Notes under the pieces: model-generated
Told to the model about the DNA's origin: nothing
Databases searched by the model: none
Seen by the model: the letters and a program-made list of their open reading frames with translations, nothing else
Source of the DNA: Capitulum mitella
Lineage: Eukaryota; Arthropoda; Thecostraca; Pollicipedomorpha; Pollicipedidae
Assembly (NCBI GenBank): GCA_030062745.1
Contig: CP099842.1
Location: forward strand, 4,817,822-4,881,821
Direction of reading: 5' to 3'
Length of the DNA stretch: 64,000 nt
Position numbers and translations under genes: made by a program
In this document: positions 42,600-55,789 of the stretch, piece after piece
How the letters are laid out: each line of letters starts with the position of its first letter
Numbering within the stretch: the first letter of the stretch is position 1

Positions 42600-45330
42600 G
42601 TGCAGGACACACCGCTGTCTAGGTTTCATCAAGCCGATACGACAGTGCGTCGAAATTGTATTTCTACAGCCCACTTTGATACCACATGCGAACACGGCAA
42701 ACTTATTGACCGTGATGGAGTTGGAGTCACTTTACGGGGGACGGACCCGCTAGTATAATGCACACAATACAGTGGCACGATTCGTCACTGAAGAGGTCAT
42801 TGTTTACGTCTGAGTTTGATGGTTATATGGTGCCCGAAAGACATGGTTGCAAAGACGAGCTGATGTGGCTGGTGCATTTCAACCACTTTTCACCTCTGAT
42901 CAAGAGAATCAACTGCCTATGGTGATTTCGCAGAATTTCTTCATCGCGCATAGACCTCCTTGCCGTCCATTGTCACTCCGGGAAAAACCCATTGTTCGTG
43001 GTCGTTTGCCTCTTTTTATCCTTCCTGCTCTCGATCGGTTTTTCATCACCGTGCCAGCCGCAGTGTTCCCGTTGTTATCCGGCGCTCTCTCCTCCGCTGA
43101 CGCTCTCGCGGTCTCGCCGGGCCGGCGTGACAGCCCCCGGGCTTATCAACTTCCAGTCGGCTGACGACGGACGCGCTCAGCTGACAGCGCGCCTTCCCGG
43201 CGGGCGGCCGGTCACGTGACTGCCGGCGGCCGCCGCAGCGCGCAGTCTGCGTGCTGTCTGGCAGCGGGGAAGCGGGCAGCGGCCGCCAGTGGGCCGCCGT
43301 GGATTGCCCGGCGCCGGGCATTCGTGCTGCGGCGGAATGGACTTACGGCGAAGCGTAACCAAAGACGTAGCCAGGATTTCGCTATGAAGGGGCCAGAATA
43401 AACCTAACGCCCTCAAAACTGGAAGCCCCTCGGATTTCGCCCAATATATTTCTGAGTTCTGGAAATTTATATTTTGTTACTTTTAACAGTAAATAAGCGT
43501 AAATTTTCAAGCCAGGGAGAGCCATGACCCTCTTACTCCTCTCCCTTTAGCTATGCCCCTGCGGACTCGGCTCAGAGCTGCTGCTATGGCACGGAAGAGT
43601 GGCGTGTCCACCTCCGGAGGGCCGGCGATTACCACATGGGTCGTTGTTGACGCATCCATCGTTGTTTTTCTGTGTCCGATATGAGCAATATGCCTTTTTT
43701 CCGTTTGATGAAATCACAGGCAATGACGGCGTTATGAGCAGGCTATTAGGTTTGTGAGACTCGTCACAACGCAAATGTATAGTTGCGTTAGTTACAAAGT
43801 AGTTTACAAGTTATCGTGTTTGGCACGATTATTTAACGAGAGTCACACTGCGTAGCGGCGGACCGAAGGTTTTGGTTGGTTATTGGGTTATTGGTCGACG
43901 CTCTCGACTGCCAGGGCTATTTCGCGTTGCAATCTTTCACGCCGGTTGTCGCGGGGAACGGCAAAATGCTGCTATTATCCTCCATCAATTTTCGTGTGTA
44001 ATACATCGCAGTGGCCAATCGGAATACACACATTGCTCTCCAATATCCCGGGTTGGACGTTTGAAGCATACGCCGGTGGCCTGGTGCCAGTGAAAATGTG
44101 AGACTGAAGTGTACCGGAAGTTTTTAAGAAGTAACGTGGAAAAAACGGGATTCCGCCGATATGGCTTACACGCGGAGAGGCCATGAATCGCCGTTCCATG
44201 GGAAACGGCATATTAAGCGGCGCATTTGTGTTTGGCGGGATCATATCATCAGCAGGACCACGAGATGCTCATATGTTTCGTCGAACGCGTTTTTCAAACT
44301 GAATGCCCTTAGTGGTAAACAAAAAATAGTCAGGTGCGCAGCTGTTTTGAATTTTCTTCCACTTGCGATTGCGCTTACTTTCTGACGAAAAACTGAAAGG
44401 AAACACCTAGCACTGTTCCTTGGTGTTGTGTTCACAACGGCCGAATATGTGGCGCAATCGTGTGCCCGGCACGGCCGATACTTGGCTGGATGCCGCACCG
44501 CGGTGGCCCGGCCTGGGTCACCCCGCGGCCGCAGGGCATGACCACGTCGACGCGAAGCCTTCTCGGAGAGGGCGGGCATTGCCAAATACAGCACAGACTG
44601 AGGCGGTCTTGTCACGTGCTGGAGACCGGTATGATGGCCAGACGAGACGCGTCAGCGCTGACGTGACACGTGACATTAGACCAGCGGCCCAACTCCAAGG
44701 AGGCTTGCTAGATCTTACAATGCTAGAATCAATGTTCATCCGCCGTGACGCTCTTTGTATCACACGAAAACGGGCAATTGAGATTTAGCTGCAAGGTTAG
44801 CCCGCACCATTTCCATCAACCCTGAAAGCTGTCATGCATAACGAAGTCCGACGTGCGATAGCTTCGACGACATATATTCAAACACATTCCACGCCAACTA
44901 GGAGCCGGCGGTCGGCCCCAGCACATACACTCCGGCACGGCCTGGCCGGGGCGGCAGCGGTCGGCAGTCGACGTCGCTCCGTCGGTCCTGGCGGGGGTCC
45001 CACGACGACCGCCGGCGGCGGCAGCGCCGGCCAGGCCGGCTGGGACCGGCGGCGGCGGCGTGTGCCACATGTGCCACATGTGCCGGCTCCTTTATTGCTT
45101 GCGAGGACACGGGGCACGGAGCGGCCGGTAGAGAGAAAGTCAGAGACAGAGAAGGAGAGAGAGGGAGGGAGGGAGAGAGGGAGGGGGCAAGGGAAGAGGA
45201 CGAGCGGCCGCGGAGGTCACTACGACGAGCCTGCAGTTTGGCGGAGGGCGGCGGCCGTGGAGTCACCACGCGACGTTAGAGCGCGCGACGCGGGACGCCA
45301 ACCGCCGGAGAACTGAGCACGGGCTCGAGC
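42600..45330. other. CpG-rich patches without a recognised gene
   Basis: GC-rich, CpG-dense patches lie at about 43040-43340, 44430-44560 and 44880-45320. The last includes a GA-rich purine run (45127-45200) and a duplicated CACATGTGC phrase near 45063. These may be promoter or 5' exon DNA, but no start codon or splice join can be tied to a known protein. The 160-codon frame at 44834 and its antisense counterparts are all low-complexity. A decayed element phrase lies near 43365-43560. Confidence 0.35.
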
Positions 45331-48300
45331 GCGGCGCCGTCCGACGCGGCCGACAAAGACACAGCGGCCGTCGCTTTCACATCAGCGGACCAGTCACGCG
45401 CTCTGTCGACCGCCAGCCAGTTAGACAGTTCACCAATAACGGAATGGTCGTCCAGTTCACAAAGAACACACCGTTAGCCCGTTCATCGACAATGCACCAC
45501 TCGCCAACGCCAACTCCACATAAGACATTAAAGAGCAGATCAACGGAGAGCATACGAAGAGCGTCGCACAGCATAACACCAGAGCCTTCAAACGTATCAG
45601 CGGAATGAATCATGTCACCACGCAGGCTGCCCAAGACAGGCAATATCGGCAGACATTTAGCCAGCTGCACTGCTCACCTGTCATGCACCTGGCCATGTTA
45701 CCCACTTAAATATTCGCCCGCAAACGCCTCGCATTAATGCCTACGACCATTCGTCTTTTACCCGCAACCACCAACGCACCAAGAACATCTAACAAGTACG
45801 CATCCTGCGCAATAACGCAGCTGCGCAAATAACGCAATGACGACAACAACGTCAAGCTCATCACCCTAAGTTATCTAAGATGTACAGGAGAAATGCCACG
45901 AATGACGCCTAAACATTTTCCACCGTGTTGTTGGACACATTAAGATATCGAGAAAAAAATTGCGCCAAGTTCAAAGCAGAATATTGTTCTGCAGTTTACC
46001 TAACATTGACAGCTCATGCTTTGTGCAGCTATGCATCACCATAAGAGGTACTTAAACGGTCTGTTGATTTTAGGGGAAACATAGTGAGAAATGGTGTCGA
46101 GGGATAAACTCAATTTTACCTGAAAATGACACAACTGAGACAGGGTCTGAACAACTTTTCATTTTAGCTGCGACTATTTCTAACAAATTTGTATTTGAAA
46201 TGTTAGACACAAGACTCGGTTCAGTACCACACTCCGTGCTCTCAGCAATTTCCCCAGGAGGAATAATTGCGGAGAAAAAGATTTAAGTTCATTATTTGCT
46301 TCTACAGGAAGTTCACACTCCTAGGTATGTAATACGACATAACATTTAAAAGGAACGCAGATGTTGCCACCGTTATAATTTTGAAATGCTAAATTTTACG
46401 TGAACGGCTAGTAACAACCGGTTTAGGGAACAGACTATTGGAAGATCGCATAAATCTATACGACGGCACGATCACAGTAACGACAAGTGCATCAATTATA
46501 ACACCACAATGAGACGATGATCGAACGAGTTCCGTAGTAGGGCAACATTGCCGGCTTGACCAACAATGTTTTCTTCATGTCATTATCTTTCAGTCTCCCA
46601 ACTCAATGACTATACTGTACGCACTGCGCTCTCCTATTGCACCCAAACTTCTTTGGCAGTTACACGCAAGCAGTAGCAGTGACTTCCACTTGCACATCAT
46701 TCGTCTTCTCCTTTCACCTAAATCGGAATGGTCTGTGAAGGTTGATAACAAACTACGAGATTGCTTTCACACTTCGTGGTAGTATTCAGTATGCAGCTAG
46801 TACCTACAATGTACTAGTTGCACACCATGGCTAAATAGATACTGTAAAATAACAGGGAGTTTGGGATTTCAGTCAACAGAATAATGCAAACACAAGTGCG
46901 GTGAAAAAAGCTTAAAAAGAAACGTTGATAATAAGGTAGGAAGCAGGCATGGTATTTTAAGAAGCAATGGCCAAAATTAACGCATACGTTCAGAAAATCT
47001 CACTCGTACCTTTTCACACGCACGTTAGGGCACAAATCACTATCACAGGAAAGCACGCATGATAACCACACCGACTATGTCCATCTCACCTTGATCTGAA
47101 TCTTTCATGAACAAGGTACGGTGCTTGGTAAACTCGAGAGATGCGAGATACCTTTGATTCGTGGTGTATTTTGAATAGAAAGACGGTGAACAGCAGAGCA
47201 ATACCATTTATCAATGCCCCGTTTATGAATGCACCATTCTAAAACAATCCGAAACAGCCAGTGTTCTGACGAAAAGTTAATTATCAAACAGCAGTCTGCT
47301 AACAAGAATACTGTAGCAATCCGAATTAGGTATTAAAAACATCTCGGCGTTTATAAGGGTGTTTTGTGTTTTGTTGTTCTGAGTGTTACTGCAGACTTTA
47401 AAAAGTGCGTTGGTCTTTCATTGTCTAAGGATTTTTAGTAGATTTCCAATTTCTCAACAACGGTCAATGATTTTACACCATGCGCCCCGAAAGTGATTGC
47501 TGTTTGACCTTAACGTCAATGAGTAAATCACAGGACATGATAAAACGCTCAGATTAACAGCTTAATACCAACTGCTGTAATAGATGGAATAAAAACATGG
47601 AACGAAGCGAAACGTCATAAAATCATATTTTTTTTCTACTATGGCCACTCCAAGATATTCTGACTCCTTTTGAAATCATTTGCATGTGCCGATGGTTCAC
47701 GCAGCCACGAACGATTGAATATCAAGTTAGGTCATGGGGCCATATTAGCTTGCGCGTGGGTGCTGAACTCGGCATTTAAATGCTTTTGGCCAAAAAATAT
47801 GAAGACTTTAAATCGCATAATTTTTGTAAATGTTTCCGGTACAGCCTGACACTGTTTCAAAAGATCGTTTTATGAACTTTAAAAAATGGCGCATCCATGT
47901 CTTTCAGTAAATTATGAATCCGAGAAATTGAAAAACTTTGTCCTTAGTTATTTTCTTACTTACGTTCTAAGTGGTCTTATTCATACATATATTTCTCTAC
48001 TTAAATTTCGATATAGGTTTAAGGACCTTCCAACGTAACTCCATAACATTAATTATTTAGGCAACAAACGTCATCTCAAAGTCATAAATTGTTCATAACA
48101 GAGTTGGGTGTTGTTTGCATGCCTTACCATTTCCAATTTTTGGCAAAAAGCTCTAGGTAGGAGAACAAGTGGAAAAACTCATGCACCATGCGCGACGACC
48201 ATGTCATCATTTTGTGGAATAACGTAGCATGCATAATAAATACAATGCAGAAGTATTTGTGTGTTGTTCAGTGTGTTTGCGCATTCAAACGTAAGCGTAT

Positions 48301-49060
48301 TTCCAAAGAGTTAAAATGTGGAACATTTTGCCTACAAAGGGACGAACTAAAAAGCGGTTAAATGGGCTTCATGCTGTTGTTTCATCCCCACATGCTGACC
48401 GATCGGCGAAAACGTGACTATTGTATCACTAACATTCTAACACCACCCAAGCTACCCAGACTTTCTATATCTGACTAGAATTTCCCCTAACGTTAGATAT
48501 TGCTTTTCACCCATTTCACTGCCATGAAAGCAAGACCGGGTATTCAAATGCTTACTTAATGAAAGTGCAACATAAAAATACCATTGAGCGCGCACCGCAG
48601 GGTGCTGCTGTTTTGTGTCCGGAGGACAAAATCTCTCGTTTTTTGCCTCAAAAAAAAAAACAAGTACGGTGCAAATGCATTTAACAACAAATAGACGCAA
48701 TGAGATTTTTCAAAATTTTAAGCGGCTCAAAACCATCTAAAGCGGCCAGTTTCCGGAAAAATGAAAACGTACGTTCAGAGCAAAACTGCCCGATCTTTGA
48801 CACTGACGCGCTCATTATTGTTTCGCGACGCAACACAAGAAACGCACACATCTCCCGCTGGGACAGACTTGACCGACGCCCTGCCGACGGCGGTGTGGGT
48901 GGCCATCCTGGTGGAAGCTCCTTGGATCGGGTAGACGGCGGAGGGCGGGAGGACGCAGGGTAAGCCGGGACCACAGGCCGTGCCGCCGCTGCGTTAGGGG
49001 CATCCCTCAGCCCGGCTCGGCCGCGGCACTGCGGCGGCCACCGTGCAGGGGCGCCCCTCT
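45331..49060. other. No gene recognised; downstream of VGLUT
   Basis: This is mostly AT-rich unique-looking DNA with short random ORFs. The GC-rich part near 48860-49070 lies just downstream of the VGLUT stop codon on the minus strand and is probably its 3' UTR. Confidence 0.4.
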
Positions 49061-49074
49061 AGGCAGCTCAGAGC

Positions 49075-51099
49075 TCAGCTGGGGCCCTGTGGCGGGTAGC
49101 CGGGCTGCGCTGGCCGGGCCGTGAACGGGTTGGTCGGGTTGGCGCTGTAGACTGCTGGCTGCGCTCCGGCCGCAGCAGGGCCAAGGTCGTACTGCTGCGT
49201 CTGAGGGGAACGAAACCCCTGGTCTCAAACCGCGTGTCCGAAGGACTAGTTTTTTTTGCGTCGTCTCAGGTATTCACTTTTCATGACTCCCTAACAGTAA
49301 ACAAAGGCACAAATTCCTTCGCAATGAAACTTAGATGTTATAAAATGATTCTCGCAGACGTAACAGCTGTGGAACTAAGGCTTTGGATTTCATCACTGTA
49401 CCGCTGCTCACCTACCCAGGTGTTATTCCCGCACTGCCTGCCACACGGTCCATTAAACCGATCCTCACCGCGTCGTAGGGCACGGCGCCGGGCGCCGGCG
49501 CAGCCTGGCCGTACAGGGCCGGCTCGTACGCGGGCGCCGCCTGGCCGTACTCGGCCGCGGTGCCGTTGTACAGCGCCGTGCCGGCGGCCGTGTACCCGGC
49601 GGCCGGCGGCGCGCCGAAGTCGGCCGTGAACTCGGCCGGCTGCGGCTCCTGGCCCGGTCCCTCCAGCGCGCCGTAGGTGATGACGCGGGCCGCGCCGTTG
49701 GCAGGGTAGCCGTTCGTCTCCTGGAAAGACGGGCGAACGCAGTGTCACACGGCAGAGGCAGGCCAGTGCCCGGCATCGGCGGCGGGCCGGCCGGGAGTCT
49801 GGCACCGGCCAGCGGCAGTTGGAGGAAGAATGCTTCTGGTCCGGTTTGCGTTACAAAACTGGCTGCTGCCGCGGCCGTCGCAGCGACACGCGGAGTACTC
49901 ACCGTCGGCGCTTTTTTGTTGAGCTGGTCACCGTCTGCCAGCTGGGTGTGGCTGGCTTCCTCTGGCGGCACGGCCCACGGCTGAAGTTCACCTGTGATAA
50001 CAACCAATTCCAAAGAGAGTGAGGCAACTGCCAATGCATCGACTGAGCTCTCAGGCCCTGCAGCCTAACCAACCAGCTTACAACCAAACAGCTTAATACA
50101 GTCCACGTAAAGGAGTTCACAGGATGCTCGGATAGAGCACAATACATCAACCTAATTTTACCTGCCATGCTGAAGCATAAAAACAATGCATTCCAGGAAA
50201 TGATAACGCTGTTTGATGTTGAAGACATAGGTGGTGGCCACCAAGGCGCGGGAAACCGGGGGTGGTGGCAGGGGGCAGCAGTCCCCCAATGTTTTTTTTT
50301 TTAAATTGAATATTGATCTATGGGCGTTGACTGGAAAGAACTGACCCAAAATGCTTCTTTGCCCTCCCCCTCCCCTCCCCCAGCTGCGGAGGAATTCTCG
50401 CGCCCATGGTGGCTCCTGCTGTATAAATTCATTTAAATTTTGCAATAAATGAAGCATTTATGTAAAGCCATGAACGTCAATCGGGAAAAGCATGTTAATC
50501 GCAATAACGAATCTTCAATTGTGGGCGAAGAATCTGGCCAAACATTTACATGCAATAGCTTCATGACGAGGTCGCGCAAATAACTAAACGCCATCGAAGT
50601 AGCAAACGTGTTACCTGACGCGAATATGCCGTAAAATATTATTCCGACATAATGGATGACCGCTGCCACAATGAAGACATTCCGCCATTCCTCGGACGTC
50701 TGCCAACAACGTGAAAGCGATGTCCAGCCAGTTGCACGACGGCGCGGGCTGGGGCGGTCGATGCAGAGCGCATTTGCAAACAGTCCGAACACGGCTTCGA
50801 AACGGCTAAACACGTACCACAACTCTGGGGGTGACACGATGAAGCGGTCTTTGCAAGATGGGACGGTAAACAGTTCGTTCCTTTCGCGCCCAAAATGATC
50901 TAGAGCGCGGTTTGCTGCGGCGCTGGAAAGCGGCATCCCCGCGTCAGAACCCGACGGTAGGCCGGCTGTACCTTGTGCACGGTCATGTTGGAGGTGACGA
51001 TGGGGCAGATAAGGCCGGACAGGGTGCCACAGCCGTTGGTGATGCCCATCAGGATGCTGGCGTACCGCGGCGCGATGTCCAGATGGTTCACGTTGAATC
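49075..51099 (-). CDS. VGlut: Vesicular glutamate transporter (VGLUT/SLC17), last five exons
   Basis: The minus-strand exons are 51099-50972, 50699-50615, 49991-49903, 49720-49469 and 49200-49075. All have AG/GT borders and matching phases (1, 0, 1, 0, 0 entering). The first encodes [20 protein letters not shown], a signature stretch of vesicular glutamate transporters. The second gives [20 protein letters not shown] and ends FASG; the third continues ELQPWA, the usual end of the SLC17 membrane domain. These proteins load glutamate into synaptic vesicles using the proton/voltage gradient. The last two exons make a Pro/Ala/Tyr/Gly-rich cytoplasmic tail containing TNPFTARP and ending QGPS, TGA 49077-49075. 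The N-terminal and central transport domain is not in the window, so an intron or introns extend beyond 51.1 kb and probably out of view. I am sure of the family; the final two joins rest on splice sites and phase. Confidence 0.9.
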
Positions 51100-51489
51100 C
51101 TGAGGAAAGGCAAGAAGCGGCGCCTCCAGCTTTGCCATTAGGCCAGCCGGGGAAGGACTCAAGGGATGAGGAGTTATTTATGTTTTGATGTCAGACATAG
51201 ATATACGCAGCAATCTCCAGTTATGACGAACCCGGAACCTAAAGCAATTTTTTCAGGCCTTGCGTCACGAAACAGTGAGAACATGCGAAGGAAAACATTA
51301 TTTCTCATAGTGCCTCCAATTCTTGCACATGGTGTCCATGTAACGGATGTGCACGGGAAAATGAGACAATATTTGAAATAATACTGTGAGCGCCTTTATT
51401 ACCGCATGAACATGAAACTTGGCAAAAACGTAGTCATGGATGGTGCAATTGGATCTTGCCTAGTGGGCGGATTCCACCGCCCCTACTTT

Positions 51490-52540
51490 GTCGGCAGCGC
51501 GCACGCGCTTGGGCACGGGTACCAGGATTTTGCGCGGCATTTCTGGGTCCGGAGCGGCGTATCTGCGCTACAGGGCGAGGTCGGATGTTGCATACTACCC
51601 TTCCGGATATACCGCATGCTTGATAATGCCCATACGTCCTCAATAAAACGTAGCTGGGACGCACAGGGGGCGTTGGTGTCACGCGTCACATACGGTGCTC
51701 TGACCTCTTCCTGTAACTCGAGGGTTTTCTTGGCATAATAAGCGCAGTCCAAGTCTGGCAAAAACAGCATATCCCTGTCGGATAATTTTCATTCAGAAGT
51801 GGGATGAGCACATTTCTTTGCACTTTGCACGGTACACGTTGTCATCAACATTACCCACACTCGGCATGATAACAGGACGTGTCACAACCCTTGGGGAGAT
51901 GGCAAGTCACACGAGTTTACGAGAAACTTGCTTTCTGTGCTCAGTTGTACTTGCGCTGGACAGTTTCCACCAGGTCCAACATAGTATCCAAGGTTTTCTT
52001 GCAGATGGCTTCCGTGGTTGGCGAAGTAGCTTTCGTCGTCCATGACGATGTTGCACTTTTCTCGATTTGATATGCGTTCGCGCGGCAGTTTCTCGATGCG
52101 GGTCTTTTGGAGACTTTTTATTTTTGGGGTGACCTGGAGCGCCTTCTTTTTTTGGTGCTGGCCCTTGTTTGCTGCCAAAATTTTTCCCGCGCACGCTGTA
52201 GATCCCAAACCTACCAGCTAAAACGCGCTGTGACAGCCCTCGTTTTCAAACTACAGCTCGAATCGGCTGGCGCTGTCTTTTGATGTTCATTTTGGTCGGC
52301 TGATGGTGACTGCCAGCATGAGAAGCATTCCCACGACTTTTGAGGGTTACCAGCGTTCTGTAAACAGTCACTCGCGAGATCCCAAGGGTTCACAATGCCT
52401 CCAAATCAATGGTTTGGGCCGTCCCGGGCTCTCATGGGCAAGTCTTGCGACAATCTCACGGGCACCTTGCTTTGACATTGGCTCCATGACTGCAAAGAAA
52501 CTGCAATTTCCCACAACTTTTTGTATGATTTTGAGGCCAA
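51490..52540 (-). mobile_element. Dead Tc1/mariner-type transposon (DD37E-like)
   Basis: Fragments of one transposase occur in order on the minus strand in different frames. An N-terminal piece (HESPGRPKPLIWRHC) lies near 52400-52450. The first catalytic block (NIVMDDESYF) is near 52020-52050. The second and third blocks (LFLPDLDCAYYAKK ... LRFIEDVW) are at 51770-51620. Between the Asp of PDL and the Glu of FIED there are 37 residues, the DD37E spacing described for some arthropod mariner relatives. Frameshifts and stops separate the pieces, so it is inactive. It lies upstream of the first visible VGLUT exon, probably within an intron. Confidence 0.75.
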
Positions 52541-52619
52541 CAGTGGGTAGACTGCACGTGCAGAATACGATTGGTGAGACCCGTGGTATTAAAAAAATAT
52601 ACGCAATTAAAAAGTGTCT

Positions 52620-54320
52620 CATTTCTTAGTGCCCACCCGTTAAAATCATAAAATGACTGCCAGTTAAAAAAGACCCTGGTATATTGTTCCAGCTAGGCGT
52701 GATTTCTTAACACAAAGTGTATTGTTATTTGGACGACACCGAAAGCCAATATCATATGCAAAAATGTGTTTAAAAAGTTACCTGCTACTGAGATTTCGTA
52801 CATTGTCATGTATAAGTGCAGTTACGTGACCATGACACGTTCAGAGCATGGCTGAGTGTACTCTGAAGAATCAAGTCATCTGCATTGATTGTTTTGATTT
52901 ATTGATTGCCTGACGTAATGTCGACATAATCTCAATATTTCATTTTCACATTGTCATGCTTGTCCAAACCTTTCAGGTGACTGGCGTTGGGACCGGAGTC
53001 CGCAATAACCAGAAACTTGTGCGGATCCTAATTGTGTCGCTCACTAAGAGCCTTGCCCGGGGCAGAGTTGTGCCAGGCACCGCATCATAATGAGACAAGG
53101 GACCTATTTCACGTGCTGCGACGATCAAGACACAGGCGTCCCATGGTCTGGGTGACCCTTTTGATTCGAGCAAAACAGCGCTAGCTCCCAGCAAGCACTG
53201 AACCTCGGCGCCTGCCACACGCCGAGCACGAGGAGAGCAAGTGACCGCAGAGCCGCTGGACGACGACAGCGGTCTGCTCGGCGCCGGCTTGGCAAATTGG
53301 CGGCACTCTGTCAGGAGGCCCGTCCTCAGCTGGTATCTGACGCCGCTGTCGGCCAGGAGATCGTTAGCCGGGACTGATTGGACCCCGCTGGCCGGCCGGT
53401 CCTCGCGGGACGCATCAGGATGTCGCCTCCGAGCGGGGCGTTCGCGTCTGACCAAACAACGCTCGGCCCGGGCGGACGGCGCCGGCAGGCATCGGCCGTC
53501 GGAACTCGGGGCCGAACCAACCCGAACTCGGGCGCCACCGGCAGCGTTCGTGCGAAGAAACGGTGGACCCTGCCACACGGCTCTGGCAGCCGCGCGGTGG
53601 AGTAAAGCACATCTTGAGCTCGTGGTTTGGACATGGAAGCATCACGAAGCGGAACCGCGAGTGGAAAGACTGGAACGAATGACTCCGGGAAACAGCACAG
53701 CTTCACCCCATTCCTAGCCTCGTGACATTCCTAGCCTGAATCCGTAACCTCAAAGTACGTGTTTTCCTCTGTCTCAGTTTGGAGCGAGCTGGAATCTTAT
53801 TTGCCTTGCCCAGCAATCTGGCGTGTGGCGCGAGACAGCCACCATTGTCCTTTTGTCTGCTCATGCCACAAAAATGTTTCATCAAAATAAAAACCGCCGA
53901 CTATCGCTTCACTTAAGCCTTCTTCACTTAAGTTTAGGACACAGCAACAGCGACAACAACAAAAAACAATGTCATGTCGGCAATCATCGATGATGCTTGA
54001 CGCATACTGCCCACTGGTTCACTGTAGTCAGTATGCGCGTCGGCGCGTCGGCGCGTCCGCCGTGACCTGCCCGCGGCTCTTTGGTGCAATGCGGCACAGT
54101 GTCAGCCTTCTTTACGTCAGTGCCATCTATCCTCAAAACCACGCACTACTCAATCGACCCGGCTGACTGCAACGCCAAATCTAGATGAAAGTACAACACT
54201 TCACAAATTCAGACTACTTTCCGTACCATGTCAACGAAGCTTCATGAAGCTATGGTCCGATACAGGCGTAGAACTAAAAACATTGTACGTATTGGTTCGT
54301 AAGGGCTCTTCTACACAGTG
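52620..54320. other. No gene recognised; GC-rich open block
   Basis: Both strands are open over 53240-53710 because of high GC: the plus frame has 158 codons and the minus frame 201. Neither resembles a known family, and I could not match either to missing VGLUT exons. Flanking parts are AT-rich and unremarkable. Confidence 0.35.
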
Positions 54321-54324
54321 GTTT

Positions 54325-55777
54325 TTAGCGCCCCGTCAGTGGAAGGTAGGCACATGAAGCATATCTCGCATTATAAAACACCCGCCTCCCGCCCCAACCC
54401 AGAGCCCTCCCCGTGCCCCCACGCCGAACGGCGCAGCGACGCAGACCGGCGACCAATCTGGTGGTAAAGTGGGTGGTCTGCTGTAGGCGGTTGAGGTGAC
54501 GGGTGGCAGCTCCACCCCAGATTGACAAGCAGCATTTGAGGTGGGAGAGACATGGATCTGAACAAGGATTTTTAGGATGTCTGGAGGCAAGTGAGAGCGA
54601 ATTTTGGAAAGGGATACGAGGAATAGATTGGATCGTCGGACTACGGAAGAGATGTGTTGTTCACAGCGCAGGGTCTGGTTGGGGTAAGCACCGAATACTT
54701 TTATGCATTTTTTAGGCCAAGTATCGACATCATTAACCTGGACACTGAACTGTGAGGCTTAGGCGAGAACATTTGGAGTTCCCAGAAGCGTGGGACAGGT
54801 TTGTCCTGCGTTCATTTTTAGGGTGTTTGCGCTAAGCCATTATCGTAATCACTGGATGTTCTGCTCGGCTTGGAACTTTAGCACTTGGAGTGCATCGGAG
54901 TCTAAGGGTGCTGAGTCCAGGATTCGGGTGTCGTCGGCACAGGACAGGAGCCGACCATGGGGTAGGAAACAGGGCATGTCGTTTACAAAGACGAGGAAAA
55001 GCATTGGGCCCACGATGGATCCTTGAGGGACTCCGTGGGATAGAAGAAGTCTGAAGGTGCCGCCACGGGCAAACTGGGAGCGGCCAGAGAGGTAGCTGCT
55101 GAACCAGCAGGAAGAGATGCCGTACCATTCGAGCAACTTCAGCAGCATCGAGTGGTCGACGCTGTCGAACGCCTCGCTCAGGTCGATCGTAGTCAGTGAC
55201 GCTGAGTGACCAACGTCGATCTTCCGAGCCAACCATTCGACAGCATCGAGGAGAGCGTCTTCGGTAATGCGGGATGAGTGAGAGGCATATTGAGAAGGGG
55301 AAAGGATATTTTTATTGATAAGGAAGGAAATGAGCTGAGAACAAATGACCTTCTCGAGGATTCTGGAGACGGTACGGAGGGTGGAGATAGGCCGAAAGTT
55401 CCCTGGATTAGAGGTATCTCCATACGTGTGAATGGAGGTAAAAATGACAACTTTCCATGCATCTGGCAAAGTCAAACTGGATATGGAGGTGTGGATGAGA
55501 TGAAGAAAGTGTGTGTGTGGGGGGGAGGAGGGATGGCGATGGCAGGAATGCAGCTCCTGATGGTGAAAATGGGCAATCCGTCGACACTGGGGGCCCTGGA
55601 GGAGCCCAGCTGGCTGACCGCATGCGACAGCTTAGGTAAGGCGACGCAATGCGGGGCAAAAGCGGAAGCAGACACTCTGTACGGTCGCAGGTCGGAGGGA
55701 GGGGCACCAGAAGCACCTGCCTGATGCTCAGCATCAGCGGCAACGTATGGAGGAGTTGCATCAAAGTTCTTAAGCAT
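54325..55777 (-). mobile_element. Degenerate non-LTR retrotransposon (reverse transcriptase)
   Basis: The best frame, 55475-54849, has 208 codons with reverse-transcriptase blocks in order: NFRPISTL (about 27-33), TTIDLSEAFDSVDH (95-108), HGVPQGSIVGPMLFLVFVND (147-166) and CADDT (179-183). The usual aromatic residue before ADD is Cys here. An upstream piece in another frame (55777-55472) carries APSVDGLPIFTI, a typical lead-in. A downstream piece (54528-54325) carries LNRLQQTTHFTTRLVAGLRR, the normal post-RT region. Frameshifts and stops show it is dead. The order suits jockey/CR1-like LINEs, but the clade cannot be fixed by eye. Confidence 0.85.
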
Positions 55778-55789
55778 GAGATATGTTCC

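Noticed and set aside
44834..45316. 160-codon Arg/Gly-rich ORF
   Set aside because: It is low-complexity, open on both strands, and has no homologous feature or splice support; more likely a CpG-rich leader or promoter.
52973..53717. Overlapping 201-codon minus and 158-codon plus ORFs as missing VGLUT exons
   Set aside because: Neither contains transporter-like hydrophobic helices or SLC17 motifs; both strands are open because of GC content.
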